From NCBI GenBank assembly GCA_014381035.1, contig JACMIS010000034.1:1-5753 (forward strand): a stretch of DNA of 5,753 bases, given 5' to 3'. The stretch comes from Armatimonadota bacterium (GTDB lineage: Bacteria; Armatimonadota; Armatimonadia; Armatimonadales; Armatimonadaceae). The position numbers were made by a program, and so were the translations under genes. Shown here in pieces: positions 1 through 5,062 of this stretch. The notes under the pieces were generated by a model. The model worked only from the letters and a program-made list of their open reading frames with translations, was not told where the DNA came from and did not search any database. Each line of letters starts with the position of its first letter. The first letter of the stretch is position 1.

Positions 1-283
1 GAACCAATTTGGGATGGAAACTTACGAATGCTTCGGCGTCGCTCTTGCCGGCAGAGCCTCTAATCGAACCAATTTGGGATGGAAACTCGCCTCGCTTGCC
101 GGTTCCATCACGAAAAGCACGTTCTAATCGAACCAATTTGGGATGGAAACGAGCATCGAGATAGCGATCAGCGTCACGAAGATCGTACTCTAATCGAACC
201 AATTTGGGATGGAAACAGGCGCGATCCCCGGTGTACGACAGCGGGAATGCGATACTCTGATCGAACCAATTTGGGATGGAAAC
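1..283 (+). CRISPR. CRISPR array, leader-distal end
   Basis: Five direct repeats are visible: 1-21 (cut by the window edge), 58-86, 122-150, 188-216 and 255-283. The repeat is about 29 nt, starts CTCTAATCGAACC and ends TTTGGGATGGAAAC. The four spacers are 22-57, 87-121, 151-187 and 217-254 (36, 35, 37 and 38 nt) and are unrelated to one another. The copy at 122 starts T instead of C, and the copy at 255 has CTCTG for CTCTA. The GGAAAC 3' end resembles the GAAAC ending of many type I and III repeats, whose last 8 nt become the crRNA 5' handle, so the sense strand is probably plus. Repeats degenerate to the right, so the leader and newest spacers should lie left of the window. No cas gene is present, so the subtype is open. 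The left repeat boundary is uncertain by 1-2 nt. Confidence 0.96.
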
Positions 284-308
284 TGTTCTGACCCTGCCGG
301 TCCGTTTT
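284..308 (+). CRISPR. Left part of a spacer interrupted by a mobile element
   Basis: These 25 nt follow the repeat ending at 283 and stop at the GGGG that opens the left inverted repeat of the inserted element. The last five bases, GTTTT (304-308), recur at 1537-1541 just beyond the element's other end. Joined to 1542-1556 they give a 40-nt spacer, slightly longer than the 35-38 nt of the intact ones. The split-spacer reading is an inference from the repeat, inverted-repeat and direct-repeat positions. Confidence 0.7.
304..308 (+). repeat. Target-site duplication GTTTT, left copy
   Basis: GTTTT directly precedes the GGGG of the left inverted repeat, and an identical GTTTT directly follows the CCCC of the right one (1537-1541). 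A 5-bp AT-rich duplication is the Tn3-family signature. Five bases can match by chance, but this pair sits exactly at both predicted ends. Confidence 0.72.
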
Positions 309-346
309 GGGGCGACTGCAGTTTTTCGAGAAAATTGTACGCTGAG
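309..346 (+). repeat. Left terminal inverted repeat (IRL), Tn3-type
   Basis: This is a 38-nt sequence starting GGGGCGACT and ending GTACGCTGAG. Against the reverse complement of 1500-1536 it matches 29 of the first 35 positions with one 1-nt gap, including an unbroken 14-nt block GAAAATTGTACGCT. Length, GGGG start and ACGCT-GAG end fit Tn3-family ends, where the inner part is the transposase binding site and the outer GGGG is the cleavage end. Confidence 0.82.
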
Positions 347-476
347 GGATATTTTCAATTAACTCGACGGGAACGGCGGGGTCGGGCCGCTTCAGTTCCC
401 TACGGATGATGGCAGCCACCCGGCGACTGTCCACACTGGCACAGAGCAGTGGGGTGATCGTCTGCTCGATACTTAG
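347..476 (-). pseudogene. Possible gene remnant beside the left element end
   Basis: On the minus strand a frame is open from just after a stop at 477-479, running toward and through the left inverted repeat. The stretch from the GTG at 434 reads protein-like (VAAIIRRELKRPDPAVPVEL) with many G/C third positions for about 25 codons. It then continues through the inverted repeat into the CRISPR repeats, so the downstream part cannot be a natural coding sequence. I do not recognise it and see no TnpA or resolvase motif. It may be the leftover 3' end of a former passenger or transposon gene, or chance. Confidence 0.22.
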
Positions 477-505
477 TCACCGGGTAGGGTATCAACGAAT
501 CGGAG

Positions 506-1039
506 CTAACCCGCTGTCACGAGTGCTTTCTCTTCTGTCGCGACCTGCGCTTCCGGGCGGAGCGATTCGGGATCGAAACCGGGCAGCGGCGGAAGCAGCC
601 CAAGCTGCCGCACCATTTCCAGATCGTCGCGGCAGGCATAGTGCTCGTGGATCGCTCCACCCTGCACACGGTAAACATGAATATGGTCTGCAGAGAACGT
701 TTTCCCCGTGGGCGGTATCCCCATCAGCAGACCGCCATTCACCGGCAGTTTGCTGACTCCCCGGTGCGTTCCGCTAAAGCGCATACGCATGGTAACCCAT
801 TCCTCCTCCGCCGTTACCAGAACCGGTTCAAAGCGGGCATCCGGGAACGTCTTCGTGATGTCCAGAAGTATATGCCGGATTACCTCGCGGTCCACGGGAA
901 AGCCATGGTTGATCACCTTCTCCGCGAAGAACGCCACACAGCCGTCCACATCTCCCTCGTTGAGCCGTGCGTTCATTCGGAGCGCGAGATCCTTGTTGTT
1001 TTCTTCGACGCTGACAGAGTCATTTTGCTGCATACTCAT
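506..1039 (-). CDS. SnoaL-like / ester cyclase family protein
   Basis: The 177-aa product belongs to the SnoaL-like NTF2 fold superfamily (ester cyclase, polyketide cyclase type). Visible signs are an N-terminal helix region (about 13-40), FPDARFEPV at 65-73, and the C-terminal sheet segment DHIHVYRVQGGAIHEHYACRD at 118-138 (a His/Asp-rich strand pair lining the usual pocket), followed by the family-typical LEMVRQLGLLP at 140-150. Residues 151-177 are a variable tail. Some relatives close polyketide rings by aldol chemistry, but most bacterial members are uncharacterised and nothing here gives the substrate, so only the fold is assigned. It starts at the ATG at 1039, with AGGT 10 nt upstream as a weak ribosome-binding site. 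A second ATG lies at codon 3. The gene stands alone inside the Tn3-like element, so it looks like a passenger, and it is transcribed toward the CRISPR array. Confidence 0.88.
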   Translation of the reverse strand: MSMQQNDSVSVEENNKDLALRMNARLNEGDVDGCVAFFAEKVINHGFPVDREVIRHILLDITKTFPDARFEPVLVTAEEEWVTMRMRFSGTHRGVSKLPVNGGLLMGIPPTGKTFSADHIHVYRVQGGAIHEHYACRDDLEMVRQLGLLPPLPGFDPESLRPEAQVATEEKALVTAG

Positions 1040-1230
1040 TGATTGTTCTACCTATCTTTGTTTTTAGGTTTCGGCGGGACGCAATGTTTCGTCGGCACCA
1101 CACGAGAAACCCTCGACAGAGTATCTTTTGAGAGCATGGATCGGGAACTGGCGTTAGGCAGGAGAAGGAGGGTAACCAAAGTCGTGGGGACGACCGGACA
1201 AAAGACAGATTGTCTGCTTTTGAAGCTACT

Positions 1231-1470
1231 TCATCTTCCTGTCATGTGGCCCCTTGTGTCTTGCTTTTGTGCTACAACAGCGTAGCCTTTGCCTGATTTG
1301 GTGGACAAAGTTATGCAGTATTCTCCTTTAGTTTCAGGAGTGCGAGCCCCATTCGGGCTGATAAACCTGTATAATGCCGCTTTGGTGAAGGGCATATTCC
1401 ACTGCCTGTCTATCAATTCGCAACAGAAGGTCTGCTCTCTTGCGAGTTTAGCCCCACAGGCTTCTCTCAA
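1231..1470 (-). CDS. Small unrecognised ORF inside the mobile element
   Basis: This minus-strand frame is open from 1500, just inside the right inverted repeat, to a TGA at 1231. The first usual start is a TTG at 1470 (79 aa); an ATG at 1392 would give about 53 aa. The sequence is not low-complexity (for example WNMPFTKAALYRF, then GEYCITLSTKSGKGYAVVAQ) and looks like a small basic alpha/beta protein, but I recognise no family, signal peptide or membrane segment. Codon use is more A/T-rich at third positions than in the chromosomal genes to the right. An AAGGAG at 1502-1497 overlaps the inverted-repeat end, but no start lies at a proper distance from it. It may be a remnant of a longer gene whose 5' end was lost at the element boundary. 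Confidence 0.35.
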   Translation of the reverse strand: MREACGAKLAREQTFCCELIDRQWNMPFTKAALYRFISPNGARTPETKGEYCITLSTKSGKGYAVVAQKQDTRGHMTGR

Positions 1471-1499
1471 AAGTTGCGGTGGGATAGCCCAAAACGCTC

Positions 1500-1536
1500 C
1501 TTAGCGTACAATTTTCCGAAAGCCTAGAGTCACCCC
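1500..1536 (-). repeat. Right terminal inverted repeat (IRR), Tn3-type
   Basis: Read on the minus strand this 37-nt sequence starts GGGGTGACT and ends GTACGCTAAG, the canonical ACGCTAAG inner end of the Tn21/Tn501 branch. It is one base shorter than the left end because of a deletion in the middle (TTTCGG against TTTCGAG). The 14-nt core GAAAATTGTACGCT is identical in both ends. Confidence 0.82.
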
Positions 1537-1556
1537 GTTTTGCGCACCGGTGAACA
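1537..1556 (+). CRISPR. Right copy of GTTTT and right part of the interrupted spacer
   Basis: Positions 1537-1541 are the second GTTTT copy of the target duplication. Positions 1542-1556 are the remaining 15 nt of the interrupted spacer, which abut the displaced CRISPR repeat at 1557. Together with 284-308 they rebuild one spacer-sized unit. Confidence 0.68.
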
Positions 1557-1585
1557 CTCTAATCGAACCCATTTGGGATGGAAGT
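1557..1585 (+). CRISPR. Displaced degenerate terminal CRISPR repeat
   Basis: This is a single copy of the array repeat, 1274 bp beyond the last contiguous repeat and in the same orientation. It matches 26 of 29 positions: A to C at position 14 of the repeat, and the terminal AC replaced by GT. Loss of the 3' end is typical of the leader-distal last repeat of an array. No further repeat follows, so this was probably the end of the array before the mobile element entered. Confidence 0.88.
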
Positions 1586-1644
1586 ATCCCGTCACGTTTT
1601 TGGAATGCCACGAATTGTCACCTTGAATCGGGATGTGCTTGCTT

Positions 1645-2568
1645 TCACAGGGGGACTGCCCCGACGCGCACAATCCCGTAAGCCACTTTGCCGTTGCGTG
1701 ACTCCAAACGTTCCGTAATGCCGAGATCGGCGAAGGTTTCGCTCCATCGCGTAGTTTTGACGACAACCCGGCGACGCGCCACGCGCACGGCTTCGGTTAT
1801 TGTTTCGGGGGTCAGTCGGGCATGATCCCCGAACAGGCGGATCGGCGCGAACGGTTGCGATTCCTCTAACACCGACTCGAAGAACGGGTCGAAGTAGATC
1901 ACGTCATATCGTTGGTCGGGGCACGCACGGAGGTACTCTATATTCGGTCCGAGATGTACGACGCGCACCCGGCGCATGGCTTCATTCAGCACCGGGCGTC
2001 CCGTGGTCACGGTTTGCAATCCCGCCCGCACGACGACGCCGAGTTCGGGAACCGCCTCGACACCATGTACTTCGCCCGTTTCGCCGACAACATACGCGAG
2101 CAACGTCGCCTCCGACGCATAGCCGAGTGTGCAATCCAGAATGACATCGCCGGGGGCGGCTTCGGTCGCTTCGATCAGAGTGTCCTGCCCACCCGCACTG
2201 ACGTGCCCGAAACGCAGGTAACCCATGTTGGGGTGCTGAAAGAACGAATGCCCGGCGCGGTCTACGAGGAGTAATCGGTTTGTTTGCACGACGACCGCCC
2301 GCTGTGCGTCCGGGAGCAACTCGAACAGTTTTGGCATCCCGCTCCCGCGCCGGGAAATCACGCCGCAACGCAGTTCCTCGGCGAGCCGGGCGGCATGTTC
2401 CTGCAAAGCAGGAGTTTCCTGCGCCGCTGTGGTAACAAATAAATCAGTGCGTTTCTTAGTGAACAGTGAAGAGTGGCCAGTGGTCAGAGAATCCGGAAAG
2501 AAAGGTTCGACAGGCGGACGCCCGGCACTGATCACTGGCCACTCTTCACCAACCACTACACTATTCAT
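1645..2568 (-). CDS. RsmJ/DUF548-like class I SAM-dependent methyltransferase
   Basis: The 307-aa product resembles the DUF548/RsmJ group (E. coli RsmJ makes m2G1516 in 16S rRNA; YpiP-type proteins in Firmicutes are relatives). Family sequence starts near residue 44 (LFVTTA) and continues with a helix (LQEHAARLAEEL, 55-66). The SAM site is DVILDCTLGYASEA at 141-154, the acidic ribose-binding residue E171 sits in VHGVEAVPELG, the catalytic-loop motif is YDVIYFDPFF at 221-230, and a late strand is RVVVKTTRW at 267-275. The substrate is inferred, not shown. The longest frame starts at an ATG at 2607, but that would overlap the start of the divergent phosphatase, so I prefer the ATG at 2568. The first 43 residues are mostly encoded by a palindromic repeat (2466-2549), and no usual start codon lies between that repeat and the conserved domain. 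Confidence 0.85.
   Translation of the reverse strand: MNSVVVGEEWPVISAGRPPVEPFFPDSLTTGHSSLFTKKRTDLFVTTAAQETPALQEHAARLAEELRCGVISRRGSGMPKLFELLPDAQRAVVVQTNRLLLVDRAGHSFFQHPNMGYLRFGHVSAGGQDTLIEATEAAPGDVILDCTLGYASEATLLAYVVGETGEVHGVEAVPELGVVVRAGLQTVTTGRPVLNEAMRRVRVVHLGPNIEYLRACPDQRYDVIYFDPFFESVLEESQPFAPIRLFGDHARLTPETITEAVRVARRRVVVKTTRWSETFADLGITERLESRNGKVAYGIVRVGAVPL
2466..2549. repeat. 22-bp imperfect inverted repeat element
   Basis: The arms 2466-2487 (GTGAAGAGTGGCCAGTGGTC...) and 2528-2549 pair at 21 of 22 positions; the exception (2483/2532) would be a G-U wobble in RNA. The loop is 40 nt. Motifs built of GGCCAGTG and GATCAGTG units recur as dispersed intergenic repeats in some bacterial genomes (from memory), and are often mistranslated as repeats of the type TGHSSL or EEWPV, as here. 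It lies in the 5' end of the methyltransferase frame and not after a gene, so it is unlikely to be a terminator. Confidence 0.85.
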
Positions 2569-2574
2569 ATGTAG

Positions 2575-2604
2575 CCTATACCAGACAGAAAGCCACCCAT
2601 GCAA
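2575..2604 (-). promoter_or_regulatory. Candidate promoter of the methyltransferase gene
   Basis: On the minus strand TTGCAT (2604-2599) and TATAGG (2580-2575) are separated by 18 bp. The -10-like hexamer ends only 6 nt before the ATG at 2568, so transcription would begin at or next to the start codon. Both boxes are imperfect (3 and 4 of 6), and the -35-like box overlaps the first codons of the divergent phosphatase gene. Confidence 0.25.
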
Positions 2605-3399
2605 CAAGACACCGAGGATTTTAGTCGTTGGCGCGACTTCGCCACGCAGTTAGCGGACGAAGCGGCGGAGCAGGCGCGAGCGATGGTTCGTGCCGGGATC
2701 ACGGCGGATACGAAGTCGAACGGCACTGTGGTGACGGATGTGGACCATGCCATCGAGCGATTCTTGCGCGAACGGATCGGTGCGACATACCCCGGCCACG
2801 CGATTCTGGGCGAGGAGTTCGGACAGACGGGAACCGTATCGCCGGATATTCCGCTCTGGTGCCTCGATCCGGTGGACGGCACGGCGAATCTGGCGAACGG
2901 TCTGCCGCTCTGGTGCATCAGTATCGGTGTTATTTACAACGACCGTGCCGTGGCGGGCGTCGTTCACGCGCCGATGATGAATGATGTGTACGCGGGCGCA
3001 CTCGGGCACGGCGCGACGTACAACGGCAGCTCGCTTCCCCAACTGGACGCGGGCGGAGAACTCGGGAGTGAGGAAGCGTATATCGTCTGCTCGACGACCG
3101 CACGGCGTATGGATTTCGGGCGATTGACGGCGAAACTGCGGATTCTGGGGTCTGCCGCGCTGGACCTGTGTTACGTCGCGGCGGGACAGGCGAAGGGGTG
3201 CCAGTGCGCGTGTACGTCGCTCTATGATCTGGCGGCAGGCTTGTGTTTTACCGAGGAAGTCGGCGCACAGAGCGTCTGGCTTGAATCCGGCGAAGCGTAT
3301 AGTCCGATGACGCACCTTGCAGCGGGCGCGAACTGTGACGTGACGCTGATCACGGCTCCATCGGGGACGCTCCGCTATTTGCGCGAACGGTTGGCGTAG
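2599..3399 (+). CDS. Inositol-monophosphatase family phosphatase
   Basis: The 266-aa product has the usual length and motifs of the Mg2+-dependent, Li+-sensitive phosphatase superfamily (SuhB/IMPase, HisN-type histidinol-phosphatase). Metal-binding motif 1 is GEEFG at 71-75. Motif 2 is LDPVDGTANLANG at 89-101, with D90, P91 and D93 in the D-P-x-D-G-T signature. The C-terminal motif GSAALDLCYVAAG at 184-196 is followed by LYDLAAG at 208-214, where D210 corresponds to the distal metal ligand (D220 in human IMPA1). An intact active site is therefore expected. The substrate (inositol phosphate, histidinol phosphate, sugar phosphate or PAP) cannot be told from motifs. LYD replaces the usual W-D in the last motif. 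The start is the ATG at 2599, preceded by a poor AGAAAG. It is divergent from the methyltransferase gene with only 30 bp between them, and is followed by a strong hairpin at 3426. Confidence 0.93.
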   Translation: MQQDTEDFSRWRDFATQLADEAAEQARAMVRAGITADTKSNGTVVTDVDHAIERFLRERIGATYPGHAILGEEFGQTGTVSPDIPLWCLDPVDGTANLANGLPLWCISIGVIYNDRAVAGVVHAPMMNDVYAGALGHGATYNGSSLPQLDAGGELGSEEAYIVCSTTARRMDFGRLTAKLRILGSAALDLCYVAAGQAKGCQCACTSLYDLAAGLCFTEEVGAQSVWLESGEAYSPMTHLAAGANCDVTLITAPSGTLRYLRERLA

Positions 3400-3425
3400 T
3401 CGGGGACTTTAATCCTCCGGTGGAA

Positions 3426-3461
3426 GCGGGGTGTGTGGCAATTCATTGCCACACACCCCGC
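3426..3461 (+). terminator. Strong hairpin, terminator-like, after the phosphatase gene
   Basis: A perfect 16-bp stem (3426-3441 with 3446-3461) closes a 4-nt loop TTCA and starts 26 nt after the phosphatase stop. The stem is rich in GGGGTGTGTGG. No true T-run follows (only TTATT 8 nt later), so it may act as an imperfect terminator, a 3'-end stabiliser or a dispersed repeat. It separates the phosphatase unit from dinB. Confidence 0.65.
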
Positions 3462-3526
3462 ACCATGCCGTTATTCTGGCGAACAAAAAGCAAACAAATT
3501 GTTTTCGTATGGCACATCGCCTGTTG

Positions 3527-3532
3527 TAAGAT
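3527..3532 (+). promoter_or_regulatory. Candidate -10 element of dinB
   Basis: TAAGAT lies 8 nt before the ATG at 3541. The nearest TTG-type -35 (TTGTTT, 3499-3504) is 22 bp away, too far for a standard promoter. If real, it would give a very short or absent 5' leader. No SOS-box-like palindrome is visible upstream. Confidence 0.22.
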
Positions 3533-3540
3533 TACAGGGG

Positions 3541-4815
3541 ATGAAGCAACAAAACGGGGAGTACGCTTGGAACGGCGGGTCTGCAAGTGTGCAGACGGGG
3601 TGGTGGCTGATGCTGGACATGAACGCATTCTTCGCGACGTGTGAGCAGCAGGACCGCCCCGAACTTCGTGGTCGTCCTGTCGGCGTCGTGCCGGTCATGG
3701 CGGAAACGACTTCGTTTATCGCCGCGTCGTATGAGGCGAAATGTTTCGGGGTGAAAACGGGGACCTCCGTTGTCGAAGCGCGTCGTCTTTGCCCGCACAT
3801 CGCCATCGTGGAAGCCCGACCAAAACTGTACCGACTGGTTCACAAGCAGATAATACAGGCGGTGGAAACGGTCGTGCCGGTGCACGAGGTGCTTTCCGTG
3901 GACGAGATGACCGTGCGACCCTGGCGCAACGAAGCCGCACTCCCCGACGCCCTCCGGTTAGGGCAGAATCTACAGGACGCGATCCGCAAAGAAGTCGGGG
4001 AGTGGCTTTCCTGTAGCATCGGACTTGCCCCGAACGCGTTTCTGGCGAAGGTCGCCTCCGATTTGCAGAAGCCACGCGGCTTATCCGTGATCGCCCGCGA
4101 GGACATTCCGCACAAACTGTATCACCTCGCCCTCACCGACTGGCCCGGTATCGCCCGGCGTATGGAGCAACGTTTTCATGCCGCGGGGGTACGCACCACG
4201 GAGCAGATGTACCGATTATCACTCGCGGAAATGAAGCGGGTGTTTGGCGGCATCAACGGGGAACGGTGGTGGCGACTGATTCGCGGCGAAGCCATCGAAC
4301 TGCCCCCGGTGCGGCGATGGCAGATCGGACACTCTAATGTTCTCGCGCCCGAGTATCGTACCCCGGAGGCTGCCTGGGCGATTGCCTGTCGGCTGTTAGA
4401 GAAAGCGTGCATACGACTGCGGGACGAGAAATTCCATGCCGTGCGGCTGTCGGTATATGTGGAGAATTACGCGGGGTTACAATGGTCACGAAGAATCAAA
4501 TTCATGCCATGTAACCAAACGCAACTGTTGCTGTCTTTGCTAAAAAGTCTGTGGCAGAACACGATTCGTGATCCGTCGCATATCCATGTCGCCTTGCAAG
4601 GATTGGTACCGGATAAAGATGTCATTGTCAGCCTGTTCGACGAAGACGACGCACCACGCATTGATGACGTGATTGATGATCTCAACCGGCGTTTCGGGCA
4701 GGGAACCGTCACCGTCGCGGCGTCGCTACCGGCGAAAAAGTACCTGGATCACCACCGCCTCCCCTTCGGACTACCGAGGGAACTGTCTCCGTACCACGCC
4801 TTGATTCAAGCGTAG
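3541..4815 (+). CDS. dinB: Y-family DNA polymerase (DinB/Pol IV-like)
   Basis: The 424-aa product is a Y-family translesion polymerase. Numbered from the ATG at 3541: WLMLDMNAFFA at 22-32 holds the first metal ligand D26 and the steric-gate F31. The fingers segment SYEAKCFGVKTG is at 63-74. SVDE at 119-122 gives catalytic D121 and E122. SCSIGLAPNAFLAKVASDLQ at 157-176 is the conserved palm helix region. A helix-hairpin-helix thumb (WPGIARRMEQRF) begins at about 201, and a little-finger domain covers about 260-400. DMN in place of the usual DMD resembles UmuC (DVN). There is no C-terminal QLxLF-type clamp-binding tail; QLLLSL at 328-333 lies inside the little finger. The longest frame begins at a GTG at 3433 inside the hairpin stem, which is unlikely. 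An ATG at 3610 would cut the first beta strand, so 3541 is chosen, although AGGGG directly abuts it and is too close to be a normal ribosome-binding site. Confidence 0.92.
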   Translation: MKQQNGEYAWNGGSASVQTGWWLMLDMNAFFATCEQQDRPELRGRPVGVVPVMAETTSFIAASYEAKCFGVKTGTSVVEARRLCPHIAIVEARPKLYRLVHKQIIQAVETVVPVHEVLSVDEMTVRPWRNEAALPDALRLGQNLQDAIRKEVGEWLSCSIGLAPNAFLAKVASDLQKPRGLSVIAREDIPHKLYHLALTDWPGIARRMEQRFHAAGVRTTEQMYRLSLAEMKRVFGGINGERWWRLIRGEAIELPPVRRWQIGHSNVLAPEYRTPEAAWAIACRLLEKACIRLRDEKFHAVRLSVYVENYAGLQWSRRIKFMPCNQTQLLLSLLKSLWQNTIRDPSHIHVALQGLVPDKDVIVSLFDEDDAPRIDDVIDDLNRRFGQGTVTVAASLPAKKYLDHHRLPFGLPRELSPYHALIQA

Positions 4816-5057
4816 CTGCGCATCGTGGCGTTCTCGGAAACACTCCGGCGAAAGCCGGAACGGAACGCGCCGCGCATCGGTTCGGTGACTTCCTCGACAA
4901 CTGGCGATGGGGTTGAGGTCGGGCAGGGGGCTGTCCTCCCACCACGGGACTCGGGGCAGGGAGGAGGGGGGAAGTTGTCCCCGCCGCATCCGGCAACGGA
5001 AGACAATGCAACAAGGAAAACGGCAGCGGTGAATAATAACAGTAGACGGTAGGGCAT
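4806..5057 (-). CDS. Small predicted lipoprotein
   Basis: The 83-aa frame begins MPYRLLLLFTAAVFLVALSS followed by VAGC: a short basic n-region (R4), a hydrophobic h-region (5-18) and a lipobox V21-A22-G23-C24. It should be processed by signal peptidase II and lipid-anchored at C24. The mature part is about 60 residues, with a Pro/Gly/Cys-rich stretch (PPPPCPE, then TAPCPTSTPSP) and no recognised domain. It is convergent with dinB, and their 3' ends overlap by 10 bp. No ribosome-binding site is seen, but TATACT lies 5 nt before the ATG. The complete signal peptide makes it plausible; the short featureless mature region keeps confidence moderate. Confidence 0.58.
   Translation of the reverse strand: MPYRLLLLFTAAVFLVALSSVAGCGGDNFPPPPCPESRGGRTAPCPTSTPSPVVEEVTEPMRGAFRSGFRRSVSENATMRSYA
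4844..4859 (+). other. Small hairpin with GAAA tetraloop after dinB
   Basis: TCCGGC-GAAA-GCCGGA forms a perfect 6-bp stem with a GNRA-type loop, 28 nt after the dinB stop. No T-run follows, and the same bases are codons of the convergent lipoprotein frame. It could help end dinB transcripts, or be incidental. Confidence 0.3.
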
Positions 5058-5062
5058 AATGT

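Larger units (their letters stand above)
309..1536. mobile_element. Non-autonomous Tn3-family element with a SnoaL-like passenger gene
   Basis: This 1228-bp segment is bounded by inverted repeats (309-346 and 1500-1536) and flanked by the direct repeat GTTTT at 304-308 and 1537-1541. Tn3-family transposons have inverted repeats of about 38 bp that begin GGGG, and in the Tn21/Tn501 branch end ACGCTAAG. They make 5-bp, usually AT-rich, target duplications. All four properties are met here. No tnpA, tnpR or res site is recognisable and the segment is too short for tnpA (about 1000 codons), so it would need a transposase in trans. It would belong with the TIME-like or mobile-cassette derivatives of the family. 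Contents: a SnoaL-like gene (506-1039, minus), an unrecognised small ORF (1231-1470, minus), a possible gene remnant next to the left end (347-476), and 1040-1230, where I see no gene. The insertion splits the last spacer of the CRISPR array. Confidence 0.75.

Noticed and set aside
79..434. Reading frames crossing the CRISPR repeats on both strands, such as a 70-codon plus frame with repeated IEPIWDGN
   Set aside because: The repeated peptide is just the translated CRISPR repeat; the period and the unrelated spacers show a non-coding array.
564..580. GATTCGGGATCGAAACC, resembling the 3' end of the CRISPR repeat
   Set aside because: It lacks the AACCAATTTGGG core and lies in the coding sequence for the conserved tail of the SnoaL-like protein; chance similarity.
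641..1042. Long plus-strand frames opposite the SnoaL-like gene (641-1042 and 708-1067)
   Set aside because: They are antisense shadows of a minus-strand gene with clear family motifs; their own sequences show no family features.
284..1556. A casposon-like or Cas1-type element integrated exactly at CRISPR repeats
   Set aside because: There is no cas1-like gene, and the inverted repeats with flanking GTTTT place the ends inside the spacer. A Tn3-type insertion explains the structure better.
2569..2607. The longer methyltransferase start at the ATG at 2607
   Set aside because: It would overlap the first codons of the divergent phosphatase gene and has no ribosome-binding site; the extra 13 residues lie outside the family domain.
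3433..3540. The longer dinB start at the GTG at 3433
   Set aside because: It lies within the stem of the 16-bp hairpin, and the added 36 residues show no family similarity.
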